Source: Clostridiales bacterium (GTDB lineage: Bacteria; Bacillota; Clostridia; Christensenellales; CAG-138). From it: 64,000 nucleotides of DNA. Each line of letters begins with the position of its first letter. Position 1 is the first letter of the stretch. The stretch covers positions 153,451 through 217,450 of the forward strand of contig SFIR01000001.1 of assembly GCA_004556165.1 (NCBI GenBank). The letters run 5' to 3'. Under the pieces are notes generated by a model. The model ran no database searches and was not told where the DNA came from. It saw nothing but the letters and a program-made list of their open reading frames with translations. The translations under genes were made by a program, and so were the position numbers. Positions 40,788 through 49,930 of the stretch are shown piece by piece.

Positions 40788-41966
40788 TTAGCGTTCGCCG
40801 ACCACCATGATTTCGGTATCGGCGATCGCTTTTTCTATGAGGGGAGCAAAATCTACCGCAGCCTCGCTTGCACGGATGTCTTCGAGTACGGGCTTAGTCA
40901 CCGGGTGCTTCGGGACGAATACCGTGCAGCAATCCTCATAGGGGAGAATGCTCGTTTCATAAGTACCGATCTTACGGGAAAGATCCATTATCTCATCCTT
41001 ATCGAAGCCGATGAGGGGACGGAATACGGGCATGGATACGGCATCATCCGTGACGCAGAGGCTTTCAAGGGTCTGGCTTGCGACCTGCCCCAAGGATTCG
41101 CCGGTGATGAGTGCGCGAGAGCCCTCGCCATCGGCAATGCGTTCTGCGATCTTCATCATAAGCCTGCGCATGAGCACGGTTGTTTCCTTTTCGGGACAGT
41201 CATCGTATATCTTCATCTGAATATCTGTGAAGGGAACGAGGTAGAGCCTGATAGGAAGAGCGTAGCGTGAAAGCAGCCTTGCAAGATCTATGACCTTGTC
41301 GCGTGCGCGTTCACTGGTATAGGGATAGCTGTAAAAATGAACTGCGCTGAGCGTGAGTCCGCGTTTTGCCATCATATAGCCTGCAACGGGGCTGTCTATG
41401 CCGCCGGAGATGAGCAGCGTTGCTTTGCCTGCCGAACCGACCGGCATACCGTTGGCACAGGGAATCTCGGAACAGTAGATGTATGCGGAATCTCGGATCT
41501 CTATGCAAAGCGAAATTTCGGGCTTGCGGATATCAACATGCAGCTCCGGGAAACGTATCAGCATCTGATAGCCCATTTCGTGGTTTATCGCATCGGAATT
41601 CATGAAATAGTGCTTGTCTGAACGCCGCGCAAACACCTTGAAGCTCGCCGGACCGCCTCCGCGGCGCTCGATCTCTTGCTGCATAAGCTCCGCACAAGTA
41701 TTGATAACATTATCCCAGTCCTTATCAACGACGTATGCAGGGCTGAGCGAGTGAATGCCGAAAACCCTTGTCAGCCTGTCAACAGCAGTATCGAAGCTGT
41801 CTTCGGGGATGGAATGCACATAGATGCGTCCCTGCTCGTGCGCGATTTTGCTGGGTATGCCGCGAAGCGCACCCTTCATGTTGGAGATGAGCTTCTTTTC
41901 AAAAAACGGTCTGTTAAGACCTTTGAGATGGATCTCGGTGTAACGAACGAGTATGATTTTTTCCAT
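40788..41966 (-). CDS. thiI: tRNA 4-thiouridine sulfurtransferase ThiI
   Basis: Adds sulfur to U8 of tRNA, and in some organisms supplies sulfur for thiazole formation. The 392-residue chain has a ferredoxin-like domain, THUMP domain and a PP-loop pyrophosphatase domain with SGGIDSPVAGYMMAKRG. It ends without the rhodanese domain of E. coli ThiI, so it is the Bacillus-type form that takes sulfur from a dedicated cysteine desulfurase. That desulfurase gene lies immediately upstream (49 bases) on the same strand. Identity firm. Confidence 0.95.
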   Translation of the reverse strand: MEKIILVRYTEIHLKGLNRPFFEKKLISNMKGALRGIPSKIAHEQGRIYVHSIPEDSFDTAVDRLTRVFGIHSLSPAYVVDKDWDNVINTCAELMQQEIERRGGGPASFKVFARRSDKHYFMNSDAINHEMGYQMLIRFPELHVDIRKPEISLCIEIRDSAYIYCSEIPCANGMPVGSAGKATLLISGGIDSPVAGYMMAKRGLTLSAVHFYSYPYTSERARDKVIDLARLLSRYALPIRLYLVPFTDIQMKIYDDCPEKETTVLMRRLMMKIAERIADGEGSRALITGESLGQVASQTLESLCVTDDAVSMPVFRPLIGFDKDEIMDLSRKIGTYETSILPYEDCCTVFVPKHPVTKPVLEDIRASEAAVDFAPLIEKAIADTEIMVVGER

Positions 41967-42015
41967 GATTATGGTTTTATCCTTTCAAAAAGGTCGATTT
42001 TGACCTTGCTTATGA

Positions 42016-43152
42016 TTATCTTCTTCTGAACCTTCTGAGCAGGTTCAGGCTGTCCTCAATATACTGGGCAGCGGTATCCGCTTCTTCGACCGTATTGAAC
42101 GGGGAAAAGCTGAAGCGAATAGCTCCATCCTGCCTGTCTCCGGTAATGCCCATTGCAGTCAGCACACGGTTCTTGCCGCGATGGCGCGCAGCGCATGCTG
42201 AACCCGTTGAAACGAGCAGCCCCTTATCCATGAGTGAGTTAAGCAGCACTTCGCCGCGTACTCCGAGAAAGCTCACATTGAGTATATATGGCACACCCTT
42301 ATCTATTTCGGGACCGTTCAGCCTAACATCGCGAATGCGGATGAGGTTATTGAAAAGCCTGTGCTTGACGGCGGACATATTGGAGAAGTACTCATCGTGG
42401 TTCGCCGTATATATGGCGCACGAATTATCAAGAGCCATGATGCCGGGTACATTGGTAGTGCCGGAACGGAGATTGTTTTCCTGACCTCCGCCCATCTGAC
42501 CGCCTTTGAAACGGACACCGCTTCTCACATACAGCGCGCCGATGCCCTTGGGCGCATGGAGCTTATGACCGCTCATAGAGTACATATCGCACCTGACAGC
42601 CGGCATCTTCACATAGGCTTGTACCCCGTCAACGTGGAAAACGGCATTGGGAGATTGCTTCTTTACGAGATCATTTATGGCATTTATATCGTTGACCGCA
42701 CCGCTTTCGTTGTTCACATGCATAATGCTGACATATCCGGTATTGCCGTTAAGCGCATCGGCAAGCTCATCCATATTTATTCTGCCGGTTTTGTCAACGC
42801 CGACGACGACAACATCATATCCCTTTTCACGCATAGAGGTAATCGGTTCATAAACCGATGGATGCTCAACAGCGGAGGTGATTATTCTGCATTTATCATG
42901 CATTGCTCCGAGCGTACCGAAAAGAGCCATGTTGTTGCTCTCCGTGCCGCCGCTGGTGAAGATAAATTCACTTGCATCGGCATGAATATAGGAAGCAAGC
43001 CTTCCCCTTGCGGAATTGACATCCCTTTCGGTGCTGACGGCAGGGGAATAGGAGGCAGCAGGGTTGAAAAACTGTTCTCGCATGTATTTTACTGCGATAT
43101 CAGCTGAGCTTTCGAATACAGCAGTGGTCGCACTGTTATCAAAATAGATCAT
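42016..43152 (-). CDS. Cysteine desulfurase (NifS/IscS-like, probably NifZ-type ThiI partner)
   Basis: PLP enzyme that removes sulfur from cysteine and holds it as a persulfide. The 378 residues begin MIYFDNSATTAVF, with FTSGGTESNNMAL, the HVDGVQAYVKMP segment, the PLP lysine in SMSGHKLHAPKG and the catalytic Cys in VSTGSACAARHRGKN. The Cys loop is followed by a conventional C-terminal domain. In Bacillus the gene beside thiI (nifZ) gives sulfur for tRNA thiolation, and the same pairing here makes that the likely role; no iscU or sufU scaffold is adjacent. Confidence 0.93.
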   Translation of the reverse strand: MIYFDNSATTAVFESSADIAVKYMREQFFNPAASYSPAVSTERDVNSARGRLASYIHADASEFIFTSGGTESNNMALFGTLGAMHDKCRIITSAVEHPSVYEPITSMREKGYDVVVVGVDKTGRINMDELADALNGNTGYVSIMHVNNESGAVNDINAINDLVKKQSPNAVFHVDGVQAYVKMPAVRCDMYSMSGHKLHAPKGIGALYVRSGVRFKGGQMGGGQENNLRSGTTNVPGIMALDNSCAIYTANHDEYFSNMSAVKHRLFNNLIRIRDVRLNGPEIDKGVPYILNVSFLGVRGEVLLNSLMDKGLLVSTGSACAARHRGKNRVLTAMGITGDRQDGAIRFSFSPFNTVEEADTAAQYIEDSLNLLRRFRRR

Positions 43153-43202
43153 AGGTCATATACCTCGTTCCTAAGGTTTTTCTTTACACAATATGCTGTG
43201 AT

Positions 43203-46200
43203 TTACTCCGAAGGAACGCTTACAGGGGGATATTGTGCATACAGAACATTATAATTCTGAGTCAGCAGCTGTATTGCAAGAGAGATAGCGCTCGGGTCTG
43301 CCTGAGCAAGCGCAGCCTGCAGATTGGCAATGTTGTTAAGAAGCATTGCTCGGTCGGAATCTCCAAGCGTCTGAACATTGGCGAGATAATCCTGAACCGT
43401 ATTGATAAGACTTCCGGCCTCAAGATAGAGATCTGCAAGGTTATCATAGGATGAACCGTAATCATGTATGGGGCAGAGATACTCGCTGAAATCAAGATAA
43501 TTTACTATGAAGCTGCTGATATCGAGATCGGTGACAACGGCGTTGGGAATGAGCTCTCTAAGCTTTTCGGGTGAGAGCTTTGCATAGACGGACGCAGTCG
43601 GAATAAGCACCACATAGCCCTCCCTTCTCAGATCGCTGGGGCAATGCTCGCATGCCAGTTTCCCTGATTCGCTGCATATATCGACACAGCAGTGCATGCT
43701 GCAATAGGTCGTCGGAACATCTTCAATACGGCACCAATCGGTTATTGGCTTGTTCGTGGCATCGAGCATACATGCTTCGGTCGCCAGCTGACCTGATATC
43801 GGGCATATGCATACCTGAACCAGGCCGAGATCGCCGGGGGAAGCATCCATTATCGGCTTATCAGGCAAGCCTTCATGGATCTGACTCATGAATGCCTGCC
43901 AAAGCGGTGCGGCAGCGGAACTGCCGGTGGAGCCGGAAGCAAGCTTCTCGGAATACTGATCGTGACCGATCCACAGAGAAGCAGTGTAATAACCGGTGAA
44001 GCCTGCAAAATAGACGCTTGTATAGTCGTTGTTTGTACCGGTCTTTCCGGCAACGGTGATGCCTTCGATCTGCGCGTTTCTGCCGGTGCCGCGCTGAACT
44101 GCGTCGGAGAGAAGATCGATGAGCATGTATGCGGTACTCTCTTTGAATACTCTGTGAGATGTCTGTACATCCGTTGCTTCAAGAATCGTATTGCCCTTAT
44201 CGTCAACTACACGGGTGAAGCTGACGGGATCTATGTACACTCCTCCGTTCGCGATGCATGCGTAAGCGGCAGCCATTTCAAGAGGGGAGATATCGGAGGT
44301 GCCGAGTGCAAGGCCCGAACCGGTAGCATGTATCCTTGAAGGATTGATTCCAAGCTCAGTAAGATATTGAACGCTGATCTCGGGAGAGACGTAATCATAA
44401 AGAAGCCTTGCAGCAACGATATTGAGCGAGGATACAAGGCCCTTCCTCATACTCTTTATGCCTTCATTGCTCGATGAACCCAGCGAGGGGTAACCCCTTC
44501 CGCCGTACCCTTCGATCTCGACTTCTGAGTTAAGTATGCCGAGAGCAGGACTGTATCCGAGGTCAAGCGCAGGACCGTATACAGACAGGGGCTTGATGGA
44601 TGAACCGACGGGCATGGAGCTTTGGTAGGCGCGGTTAAGCTGACGCTTCTGCGTAGGTTCATTCCTGCCGCCGATGATGGCTTTAAGCTGTCCTGTTTCA
44701 TGATCGATAATAACGACCGATGCCTGAGGCTGGATGATGGTGAGCCCGGAGGTCGAATCGGTAATGATGCCTGCGCTAGAATCACGGAGCGCAGGATAAT
44801 TATCCCAGTTGGTTAAAATGTCCTGAACACTGTGCTGAATATCGGGATCTACCGTAAGATAGATATGATAACCTCCGGTGCGCAGCTCGCTTTCGATAAG
44901 CGCACGGTTTGCGGAGGTGTTATCGAGCCCACGAACCTCCAGCAGGGCATTTACGACGTCATATATGCCGTATTCGACAAAATATGCCATATCATAAAGC
45001 TGCTTTTGCGAGCTTACTTCAAGTATGGTGACTTCCTCTGCAAGCGCCGCATTGTATTCATCGAGCGTTATCGCTCCGGCTTCGTACATAGCCTTCAATA
45101 CAACATCGGTCCTTGCATTGGTAATGTCCATTTTGTTAGTGCCGTCCTCATAGAACCTTTTATAGGTGTTGGCACGGGGATTTGTGTAATTGGGCTTCTG
45201 AACCATCCCGGCGAGCATGGCACATTCACGGATGGTCAGCTCGTCAAGCTCCTTGCCGAAATAATCCTTTGCTGCGGTTTTGAATCCGTAGTTGGAATCG
45301 CCGAGGTAAACGTCGTTCATATACGCTTCAAGAATGGTATCCTTTGATACGGTGCTTTCAAGCTCGTAAGCGAGATAAGCCTCCTGTATCTTACGCTTGT
45401 AGCTCTGAACATTGCTCAACACCTTGTTCTTGATGAGCTGCTGAGTGATGGTAGAACCGCCATGGGTGTTTGTATTGCGCAGAGTATTTATAACGGCGGA
45501 GAAAAGCCTCTTGAGGTCGAGACCGCCATGCTTATAGAATCTTACGTCCTCAACGGAGATAAGAGCATTTTTGAGATTATCCGGAAATTCCTCTATGCTC
45601 GCCCAGTCACGGTATTCCATATCGGCATAGCTCGTTATTACATTGCCGTTGCAGTCGTAAATGTAGCTGGTGCGGTCGCTCTTGGTAAGAGTGGATATGT
45701 CGAGCGTCGGAGTTGTGTCAATATAAGCCTTTGCAACTCCCAAAAGAAGCCCGAGTACCGCAAAACCTCCTATCACGATGAGAACGAGCATGATCTTAAT
45801 CACGCCGAATACGATAGCAAGCGCAGTTGAACGGGGATGCTTGCGCGGAACAAAGAGCTCGGTTTCGGTTTCTTCGGATTTCGGTTTTCTGTGGGCGGAA
45901 GCCTTTTTCTTCTTTTTCTTCACTTTAGTATCCTTGCCTGATGCAGAGAGTACCTGCTCAACAGCTTCATGTGAATATACAATGGTATCAGAGGTGGCAG
46001 GTTCATTGCTTTCGGTCATATTATATTCGTACTCATCCGTTCCCTCAAGTGCTTTATCAGCAGGGATATCGCTGCCCGTATCGGCAGCGTCTGAAACAAT
46101 ATCAGCTTCAGCGCCGGAATCGGCACATTCATCCTGTAAAGTTGCGCTTATTTCATCGTTACCGATGCCGTCAGCGTCAGATATATTAAGTTTATCCGGA

Positions 46201-46208
46201 TTGCTCAT
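43203..46208 (-). CDS. Class A penicillin-binding protein (PBP1A-type transglycosylase/transpeptidase)
   Basis: Bifunctional cell-wall synthase, 1001 residues. A long acidic cytoplasmic tail (about 1-100) is followed by a basic run with KKKKKK, a membrane helix at about 130-160, the glycosyltransferase 51 domain (VEDVRFYKHGGLDLKRLF, GGSTITQQLIKN, YLGDSNYGFKTAAKDYFGK) and the transpeptidase domain with the SSIKPLS active serine motif, SLN and KTGTNNDY. A Cys-rich part (VCICPISGQLATEAC, YCSMHCCVDICSESGKLAC) and a final helical region complete it. Such cysteine segments occur in some Clostridia PBP1 proteins. It has its own promoter. Firm call. Confidence 0.95.
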   Translation of the reverse strand: MSNPDKLNISDADGIGNDEISATLQDECADSGAEADIVSDAADTGSDIPADKALEGTDEYEYNMTESNEPATSDTIVYSHEAVEQVLSASGKDTKVKKKKKKASAHRKPKSEETETELFVPRKHPRSTALAIVFGVIKIMLVLIVIGGFAVLGLLLGVAKAYIDTTPTLDISTLTKSDRTSYIYDCNGNVITSYADMEYRDWASIEEFPDNLKNALISVEDVRFYKHGGLDLKRLFSAVINTLRNTNTHGGSTITQQLIKNKVLSNVQSYKRKIQEAYLAYELESTVSKDTILEAYMNDVYLGDSNYGFKTAAKDYFGKELDELTIRECAMLAGMVQKPNYTNPRANTYKRFYEDGTNKMDITNARTDVVLKAMYEAGAITLDEYNAALAEEVTILEVSSQKQLYDMAYFVEYGIYDVVNALLEVRGLDNTSANRALIESELRTGGYHIYLTVDPDIQHSVQDILTNWDNYPALRDSSAGIITDSTSGLTIIQPQASVVIIDHETGQLKAIIGGRNEPTQKRQLNRAYQSSMPVGSSIKPLSVYGPALDLGYSPALGILNSEVEIEGYGGRGYPSLGSSSNEGIKSMRKGLVSSLNIVAARLLYDYVSPEISVQYLTELGINPSRIHATGSGLALGTSDISPLEMAAAYACIANGGVYIDPVSFTRVVDDKGNTILEATDVQTSHRVFKESTAYMLIDLLSDAVQRGTGRNAQIEGITVAGKTGTNNDYTSVYFAGFTGYYTASLWIGHDQYSEKLASGSTGSSAAAPLWQAFMSQIHEGLPDKPIMDASPGDLGLVQVCICPISGQLATEACMLDATNKPITDWCRIEDVPTTYCSMHCCVDICSESGKLACEHCPSDLRREGYVVLIPTASVYAKLSPEKLRELIPNAVVTDLDISSFIVNYLDFSEYLCPIHDYGSSYDNLADLYLEAGSLINTVQDYLANVQTLGDSDRAMLLNNIANLQAALAQADPSAISLAIQLLTQNYNVLYAQYPPVSVPSE

Positions 46209-46279
46209 TAAATCAGCCTCCCTTCATTAAGCTTTGCTTTGCAAATGTATTACCGATATTTCGGAAATAAACCGCAATT

Positions 46280-46308
46280 ATTATAACATAGAACGGTTTG
46301 ATTGGCAA
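46280..46308 (-). promoter_or_regulatory. Promoter of the class A PBP gene
   Basis: On the minus strand TTGCCA (46308-46303), 17-base spacer, TATAAT (46285-46280); leader about 65 bases. Confidence 0.66.
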
Positions 46309-46371
46309 ATCGGTTGATAATAGTATTGAAAATACAGCAGAAATTATGAAAAGCTCGGGAAATGCTGACTA

Positions 46372-46743
46372 TTATTCGAAATGCTCGTTCAGATGCTTTT
46401 TGAAAGCAAGGAAGGTTTCCTCGCTGATATCATGCTCCATCTTGCATGCATCGTTCACCGCATTTTCTTCGCTGACACCGAGACTTCTAAGCATTTCGGC
46501 AATGGTGATATGCCGGTCATAGATCCTCTCGGCGGCTTCCAGACCCATATCGGTCAAAACTAAGGAATTGTCCTTGCCGGTCACGATATATCCTGCGTTT
46601 TTCAGTATGCCGACAGCTCGGCTCACGCTTGGCTTTGAGACGTTCATATAATCAGCAACATCAATGGAATGCACTTCGCTGCTGCTGCGTGAAAGAATAA
46701 GGATGGTTTCAAGATACATCTCGCCGGACTCCCGGATGCTCAT
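46372..46743 (-). CDS. DtxR/MntR-family metal-dependent transcriptional regulator
   Basis: A 123-residue regulator. N-terminal winged helix: ESGEMYLETILILS, VHSIDVADYMNVSKPSVSRA, GILKNAGYIV. The dimerisation/metal domain has LTDMGLEAAERIYDRHITIAE and the ligand motif ACKMEHDISEETF. It lacks the third SH3-like domain, as in MntR and short IdeR forms. It probably senses manganese or iron. No metal transporter is adjacent; the zinc/cadmium ATPase at the left edge is 45 kb away, so its targets are elsewhere. Between it and radC is a 90-base gap with no clear promoter seen. Confidence 0.9.
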   Translation of the reverse strand: MSIRESGEMYLETILILSRSSSEVHSIDVADYMNVSKPSVSRAVGILKNAGYIVTGKDNSLVLTDMGLEAAERIYDRHITIAEMLRSLGVSEENAVNDACKMEHDISEETFLAFKKHLNEHFE

Positions 46744-46833
46744 AACATATACCTCGGTTCAGATTATGGTTGAAGAAACTGCATACTCCGGTCACGGAAC
46801 AAACAAAGAGGCAACAATCGGGTAATAATGCTT

Positions 46834-47622
46834 TCAGCTATCGAAATCTTTTTGAGATACATCCTTAGAGTAGTTCTTTATCATGGCATAACAGCAGGGA
46901 TAACCGACGATAATATGCTCCGAAAGGACTATATCCAGATTCCCGAGAAGCCTGCGGAGTTCTCCGGTAGCGGTAATGTCCTCATCCGAAGGCAGATATT
47001 GACCGGAGGGATGATTGTGGGCTATTACAACATTCACAGCACCGTGGCGAAGCGCTGATTCGACGACGGTTCGCATCGGAAGCGATATTCGGCTTGTGCT
47101 GCCGCATTCGTAGATATCGTAATGAAGAAGACAGAATGCTTTGCTGAGAGAGATAATACATATCCTTTCTTCACGGCAGTGCCCAATCAAACGGTAAGAA
47201 AAATCAATTACGGAATCAAGATTATTGAATTGGGTCCTTTTAAGAAGCGTCCTTTCCGAATAGGGAGCAATAACACCTGCAAGACGAAGTAGGACGGCAG
47301 TGTTTTCGCTGAGCCCTTCCCGCATCAGATCGTTGGGATCGGCGTGAATCACACCGTGTAAAGAGCCGAACCGGTCGATGAGTGAATGTGCAATCTGATT
47401 AACATCCTTGCGGGGAAGAGCATAAAACAACAGCAACTCAAGCAGCTGGTGCTCATGCATACTGTTAACTCCGCCGTTAAGGAAGGTCTGCTTTAATCTT
47501 TGCCTATGCCCTTCATGGGGATTGTCGGCTCGGACCTTATCGGCTGTGCCTGTGCTTTCACTGCTTCCGACGTTTTGAACGGAAACGCTCAATCCCCGAT
47601 TGTCCGACATTTGCTTCTTCAT
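46834..47622 (-). CDS. radC: RadC/JAB-domain protein
   Basis: A 262-residue protein of the RadC family (MPN/JAMM fold). An N-terminal helix-hairpin region (HEHQLLELLLFYALPRKDVNQ) is followed by the JAMM-like core with VIAHNHPSGQYLPSDEDI, which contains the His-x-His and Ser...Asp metal-ligand pattern. Despite the name its role in DNA repair is unproven. The exact start is uncertain: the ATG at 47622 has a spaced GGAG site, another at 47607 is possible, and an ATG at 47646 is in frame upstream. Its N-terminal 40 residues are low in complexity and not conserved in the family as I know it. Confidence 0.88.
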   Translation of the reverse strand: MKKQMSDNRGLSVSVQNVGSSESTGTADKVRADNPHEGHRQRLKQTFLNGGVNSMHEHQLLELLLFYALPRKDVNQIAHSLIDRFGSLHGVIHADPNDLMREGLSENTAVLLRLAGVIAPYSERTLLKRTQFNNLDSVIDFSYRLIGHCREERICIISLSKAFCLLHYDIYECGSTSRISLPMRTVVESALRHGAVNVVIAHNHPSGQYLPSDEDITATGELRRLLGNLDIVLSEHIIVGYPCCYAMIKNYSKDVSQKDFDS

Positions 47623-47808
47623 AAAAATATTTTCTCCGGATCTCAAATTGAATGCATGGTACCACTCAAAAACACTTTATCCTAATATTAGCATTATAAT
47701 CAGTAATTTGCAAGTGCTCTTATGGCTTGAAAGTGATAATTATGCTGAATTGTCACCTTTGATTCACAATTTAGCACCGAAAAATATACCATTCACGAGA
47801 AAAAGCTA

Positions 47809-47837
47809 TTGACACGCCCAAAAATAAATGATATTAT
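47809..47837 (+). promoter_or_regulatory. Promoter of the small orphan gene and lipoprotein
   Basis: Perfect TTGACA (47809-47814), 17-base spacer, TATTAT (47832-47837). An inverted repeat AATTGT (47748-47753) / ACAATT (47766-47771) lies just upstream and could be an operator. Confidence 0.66.
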
Positions 47838-47862
47838 TTAATAAAATAATGAGAGGAGGCAT

Positions 47863-48165
47863 GTGAAAAAAGAAGAAGACAGCCCGTGTTTTGATACTAT
47901 CATAATCGCCCTTGCACAAACGAAAGCGGATGACCTCACAAACAACGGGGCACCCGGATCTGAACTGCCGCTTATAGACTCACCCTCTCCAGAGGCGGTG
48001 GAGCTCACACCGCTTTCTCTTGTTAATGGTTTGCAGTTGACCGTCAGTGACGCTTATTCCGACGAATTAACGACTTTTACGGCAACCTGCCATCGGATTG
48101 GTTTTGCGTATATTGTAAAGATAGGATTAGAGCGCATCTTATTGCGCATTGATGGCTTTAACTAA
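47863..48165 (+). CDS. Small orphan protein, GTG start
   Basis: A 100-residue protein with no family I recognise. The GTG at 47863 follows the excellent site GAGAGGAGGC. The ATG two bases earlier leads directly to a stop (ATGTGA), so the GTG frame is the one open. The first 60 residues are polar with several Pro; the C-terminus FAYIVKIGLERILLRIDGFN is hydrophobic and basic. No signal peptide or clear membrane helix. It is followed by a lipoprotein gene 20 bases on, so they are likely co-transcribed. Reality as a gene rests on promoter, ribosome site and spacing rather than on similarity. Confidence 0.55.
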   Translation: MKKEEDSPCFDTIIIALAQTKADDLTNNGAPGSELPLIDSPSPEAVELTPLSLVNGLQLTVSDAYSDELTTFTATCHRIGFAYIVKIGLERILLRIDGFN

Positions 48166-48185
48166 TGGTTTAAGGAGATTAGATT

Positions 48186-48920
48186 ATGAAAACGATAAAG
48201 AAACTACCTTATATATTCTTTGCAGCACTGTATCTGTGCTTATTATGTGCTTGCTCGACCGCACCAAAAGAAGATGATGTTCAGAGCTCGTATCCAATTC
48301 CGGAGGAAAATACTCAGAGCGTATCCCACACCCAAACACCGCTGCCAGGTGAACAGCCGGCTGCCAACATTGTACCACCGCCAAGCCTTGATTTTTACGG
48401 GATCGATGAGCTTCAGGATTTCGTTTCTTCCTACGAATTGAGTGACGATGATTTTGATCGTTTCATTAAGGAACATAATTATTATCTTTGCGGCATTCAA
48501 AGCAAAACGGACTTGATAAACATGGTGGAGCGTTTCGATGAGCTACCGTTCCCGATGTCCGAGGAATATAGCTTTAACTTTATGGACTACTATCCGGAAT
48601 TGGGACGATATACAATGGTATATTTGATGGGCAACGGTCACTGCTATTTCACCTTTTTCGAGGGCGTTGAAGGCGATTCAGAGTCACTGCTCGACAGCGC
48701 AATTGAATCGAAGAATGTTTCCTTAATGGAACTAGATCAACCGACATCAATTCGCAGGCTTTATGTGCTTAACGATACGAACGATGATGTGACAACCTTT
48801 TATTCGGATATCAACGGATACTTTGTGGAAATTGAAACATGTTATCTTTCCCCAGGTGAAGCCGAGGAAGCGATATTGTCATTCGACTTCGGCACACTAT
48901 CCGAGTTCCTCGGTGAATAG
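48186..48920 (+). CDS. Lipoprotein, first of a tandem paralogous pair
   Basis: A 244-residue lipoprotein: signal peptide with lipobox LCAC (Cys about 23), a Pro/Ser/Thr-rich linker to about residue 65, then a globular domain. The domain opens with GIDELQDFVSSYELSDDDFD and includes SKTDLINMVERFDELPFP. The next lipoprotein shows the same order of motifs (IEEYREFAASLELDDAEFE and TREDVIKVLNALGSVPFP), so the two genes are paralogues. No enzymatic motif is visible. A surface-exposed binding or sensory role is possible. Good site AAGGAG upstream of the ATG. Its biological role is unknown. Confidence 0.8.
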   Translation: MKTIKKLPYIFFAALYLCLLCACSTAPKEDDVQSSYPIPEENTQSVSHTQTPLPGEQPAANIVPPPSLDFYGIDELQDFVSSYELSDDDFDRFIKEHNYYLCGIQSKTDLINMVERFDELPFPMSEEYSFNFMDYYPELGRYTMVYLMGNGHCYFTFFEGVEGDSESLLDSAIESKNVSLMELDQPTSIRRLYVLNDTNDDVTTFYSDINGYFVEIETCYLSPGEAEEAILSFDFGTLSEFLGE

Positions 48921-48969
48921 CGGCACTGCAGGAAATAAAAAAATTGACATCAAGGGGACACTCTCTTCA

Positions 48970-49069
48970 TAGGTTTTTGCGGCAAACGCCCTTGCAGCAA
49001 TTCCATGCGCCGGAGCCCTCAAAACCTAATAGCTTATATTTGGGCGGGTTATGTAACTCAGGGCTCCGG
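48970..49069 (+). ncRNA. Candidate structured leader with a pseudoknot, upstream of the second lipoprotein
   Basis: TAGGTTTT (48970-48977) is the exact complement of AAAACCTA (49021-49028), and CCGGAGCCCT (49010-49019) of AGGGCTCCGG (49060-49069). The four segments alternate, so both stems together would form a pseudoknot. A small hairpin GGC-AAAC-GCC sits inside an outer TTGC/GCAA pair at 48977-49000. I do not recognise a known riboswitch class. No T run follows, so control, if any, would be on translation; the start codon is 52 bases after the last arm. A TTGACA-like box lies near 48943. Confidence 0.4.
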
Positions 49070-49120
49070 ATTCAAAAACCGTCCCGTGAGCACAGTCAAG
49101 AGAGAAATGGAGGAAAAAAC

Positions 49121-49870
49121 ATGAAAAAAATCTTTTTGATAGGTATAGTTATTATGCTTGCTTTTGCTTCTGCATGCAGCAAGCCTGCTGAAGACGTCAT
49201 AAACACCGGAGCTCCGGAAACCAATGACGTGCATAATGATGAGAATACATTCAAACCCACCGCAGCTACGACGGAACCGCCTGAGGAAACACCCTCCGGA
49301 GGGAATGACGTTCCCGAGCAAATATTCTTTAGCAGCATCGAGGAATACCGCGAGTTTGCCGCATCCTTGGAGCTTGACGATGCGGAGTTCGAGAAGTTCA
49401 TCGGTTCAGGGCAATACAGTATGAACGGCGTCCATACAAGAGAAGATGTAATAAAAGTGCTCAACGCGCTTGGTTCCGTGCCCTTTCCCGAAATGGGAGG
49501 GTTCACTTTGGATTGGATAAATCTGCGCCTTGATTCGGATAACATCTATATACGGCTTATGAGTGATGATGAAGAGAAGCTTTGCATTGGTTTTAGCATT
49601 ATGATCTCCTGCAGCAGTGAAGATGCCGAGAGCAGGGCAGAAGAGCTTGACCGTAATATCATCGAGATACCTGTCGATAAAGATTCGGAACTGAAATACC
49701 TCCTTCGATTGGTCATGGATGACGATTCAAATCCAAATTCGTACTATTATACAAATATCCGATTCCATCGTATTTGCCTGACAACAAGTCTACCTGTGGA
49801 GGAGCTGTTAAATGCGCTGAATGGATGCCAATATACAACTATTGACGAATATGCGGAAAAAACAGCTTAA
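49121..49870 (+). CDS. Lipoprotein, second of a tandem paralogous pair
   Basis: A 249-residue lipoprotein with lipobox ASAC (Cys about 19), a long Thr/Pro/Glu-rich linker and a globular domain matching the preceding lipoprotein (EYREFAASLELDDAEFEKFI; TREDVIKVLNALGSVPFPEM). The region after it, LDWINLRLDSDNIYIRLMSD, corresponds to FNFMDYYPELGRYTMVYLMG in the first copy, so similarity extends through the domain at low identity. ATG at 49121 follows ATGGAGGAAAAAAC; an upstream in-frame ATG at 48944 overlaps the structured leader and is rejected. No function can be given. Confidence 0.82.
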   Translation: MKKIFLIGIVIMLAFASACSKPAEDVINTGAPETNDVHNDENTFKPTAATTEPPEETPSGGNDVPEQIFFSSIEEYREFAASLELDDAEFEKFIGSGQYSMNGVHTREDVIKVLNALGSVPFPEMGGFTLDWINLRLDSDNIYIRLMSDDEEKLCIGFSIMISCSSEDAESRAEELDRNIIEIPVDKDSELKYLLRLVMDDDSNPNSYYYTNIRFHRICLTTSLPVEELLNALNGCQYTTIDEYAEKTA

Positions 49871-49930
49871 GCCTTTTAGCTTTTTTCGCTGATCGGCAGA
49901 GCTGACAATGACGAAACAAACGAAAGATCG

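Noticed and set aside
42361..43107. 248-codon plus-strand frame opposite the cysteine desulfurase
   Set aside because: The desulfurase has every catalytic motif; this frame is its complement without supporting signals.
47863..49870. Toxin-antitoxin or polymorphic toxin/immunity module
   Set aside because: Two of the three proteins are plain lipoproteins and none has a toxin motif; paralogous lipoproteins explain them better.
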